58,016 nt of DNA from a virus: positions 1-58,016 of the IMG/VR virus record IMGVR_UViG_3300034101_000486; one strand, 5' to 3'. This document shows, piece by piece, positions 57,437-58,016 of the stretch. Each line of letters begins with the position of its first letter. Within the stretch, counting starts at the first letter, position 1. Position numbers and translations under genes: made by a program. The notes under the pieces are model-generated. The model made no database searches. It was not told where the DNA came from and saw only the letters and a program-made list of their open reading frames with translations.

Positions 57437-58016
57437 TTAAACAGAATTCACAGCAGCTTTGTAGTGGTGTTCGTTGATACGAACAGACACAACTACATAC
57501 GCGTCAGTGAGGGAGTCAGTGATTTCATATCCAAAGCCAGTGATCTGGAATTGACCAGAAGTAGCTTGAATGGCGGTCAGGTAAGTGTTTGACAAACCTG
57601 TTTGTGTTGAGCCGCCTGGAGAGGCGACTGTCCAATCACATTCTTCGCCGACAGCTGTTTGCACAGTTGTACCAGCGGAAGGATTGTTGTATTGAACATC
57701 AAACAGCGTTTCAGGGTCATCATACACCCAAGCCGTAATCTCCGTACCAGTCGTGCCAGAAGGCCAGAAAGGAGAGATTGAAGGCTTGCCGGTGGCGTCC
57801 AAATACTGCACACCTGCGAAGATGCCCAGCAAAGAAACTCCATCGGTTGTGCCTGAACGAGTACCGTCAGACGTGCCGAGTTGAATAACGCCGTTATCAG
57901 TCAACTTAACGGGGTCACCGCTGAAGATGTTGGCTGCGTAGGTGCTAGCGATTACATAGGCTTTCGGGCGCATCTGACCACTGTTGTGGTAAGACGCACG
58001 GAAGCCAAAGGGTGCG
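57437..58016 (-). CDS. Head-region structural protein, 5' end cut by window edge
   Basis: The open frame continues past the window end; 192 residues are visible, beginning APFGFRASYHNSGQMRPKAY. Homologues I recall begin with a few residues before NAPFGFR, so only about 5-7 residues are missing and the ATG at 57973 is internal. The protein is beta-rich (FSGDPVKLTDNGVIQLGTSD, then GIFAGVQYLDATGKPS) and always lies directly upstream of the capsid gene in related phages. It is likely a capsid-associated or decoration protein. Confidence 0.7.
   Translation of the reverse strand, partial: APFGFRASYHNSGQMRPKAYVIASTYAANIFSGDPVKLTDNGVIQLGTSDGTRSGTTDGVSLLGIFAGVQYLDATGKPSISPFWPSGTTGTEITAWVYDDPETLFDVQYNNPSAGTTVQTAVGEECDWTVASPGGSTQTGLSNTYLTAIQATSGQFQITGFGYEITDSLTDAYVVVSVRINEHHYKAAVNSV

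Noticed and set aside
1-58016. Lysogeny genes, RNA polymerase and tRNAs
   Set aside because: No integrase, excisionase, phage repressor, single-subunit polymerase or cloverleaf-like sequence was recognised by reading. A tool search could still find a tRNA.

Overview
The window is most of the genome of a lytic tailed phage. It carries a P22/Sf6-type portal and small terminase, SU10-adaptor-like proteins, four large putative ejection proteins and many fibre/adhesin genes. No tape measure, tail tube or sheath is visible, so a short-tailed (podovirus-like) virion is most likely. No integrase, repressor gene, tRNA, CRISPR array or phage RNA polymerase was seen. The phage therefore probably uses host sigma-70 RNA polymerase, which fits the TTGCCT-N17/18-TATAAT promoters found by eye. 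The GH24 endolysin and GTA-type holin suggest a Gram-negative host. The gene set resembles uncultured freshwater phages, but the host cannot be fixed from sequence alone. Both window ends cut minus-strand head genes, so the molecule is probably circular or permuted with a small piece missing.

Layout. (1) 16.5-10.7 kb, minus strand: SF2 helicase, prim-pol/helicase, a run of small overlapping genes and a glutaredoxin. (2) 10.44-10.76 kb, non-coding: about ten copies of a CGAACGATTAC repeat in direct and inverted orientation around a stem-loop, a candidate origin or packaging site. (3) 10.4-0 kb, minus strand: small terminase, MazG-like enzyme, large terminase, a 979-residue unknown protein, portal, a GroES-like co-chaperonin and scaffold. 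(4) 16.7-30.3 kb, plus strand: small early genes; a five-gene thymidine-hypermodification cassette (PLP enzyme, amino acid:DNA transferase-like protein, 5-hmdU DNA kinase, its helical partner and a thymidylate synthase homologue); an HD nucleotidase; a family B polymerase; and a recombination module (Sak4-like ATPase, DUF669 SSB-like protein, Fe-S exonuclease, RuvC-like resolvase). (5) 58.0-30.3 kb, minus strand: head protein, major capsid, decoration proteins, adaptor, fibres and adhesins, lysis genes, a second adaptor, a gp10-like tail protein and ejection proteins. This block ends at an intrinsic terminator where it meets the plus-strand operon.

How it works together. The early plus operon is predicted to make 5-hydroxymethyl-dUMP, incorporate it into DNA, phosphorylate it there and replace the phosphate with an amino-acid-derived group. 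This would protect the genome from host nucleases. The recombination and polymerase genes copy the DNA. The minus-strand operons package it and build a virion with an unusually diverse set of adhesins. The strongest leads are the hypermodification cassette, the iteron-like region beside the small terminase, a short Y-A-x-G-G-x-V motif shared by unrelated virion genes, and palindromic operators in two promoters.
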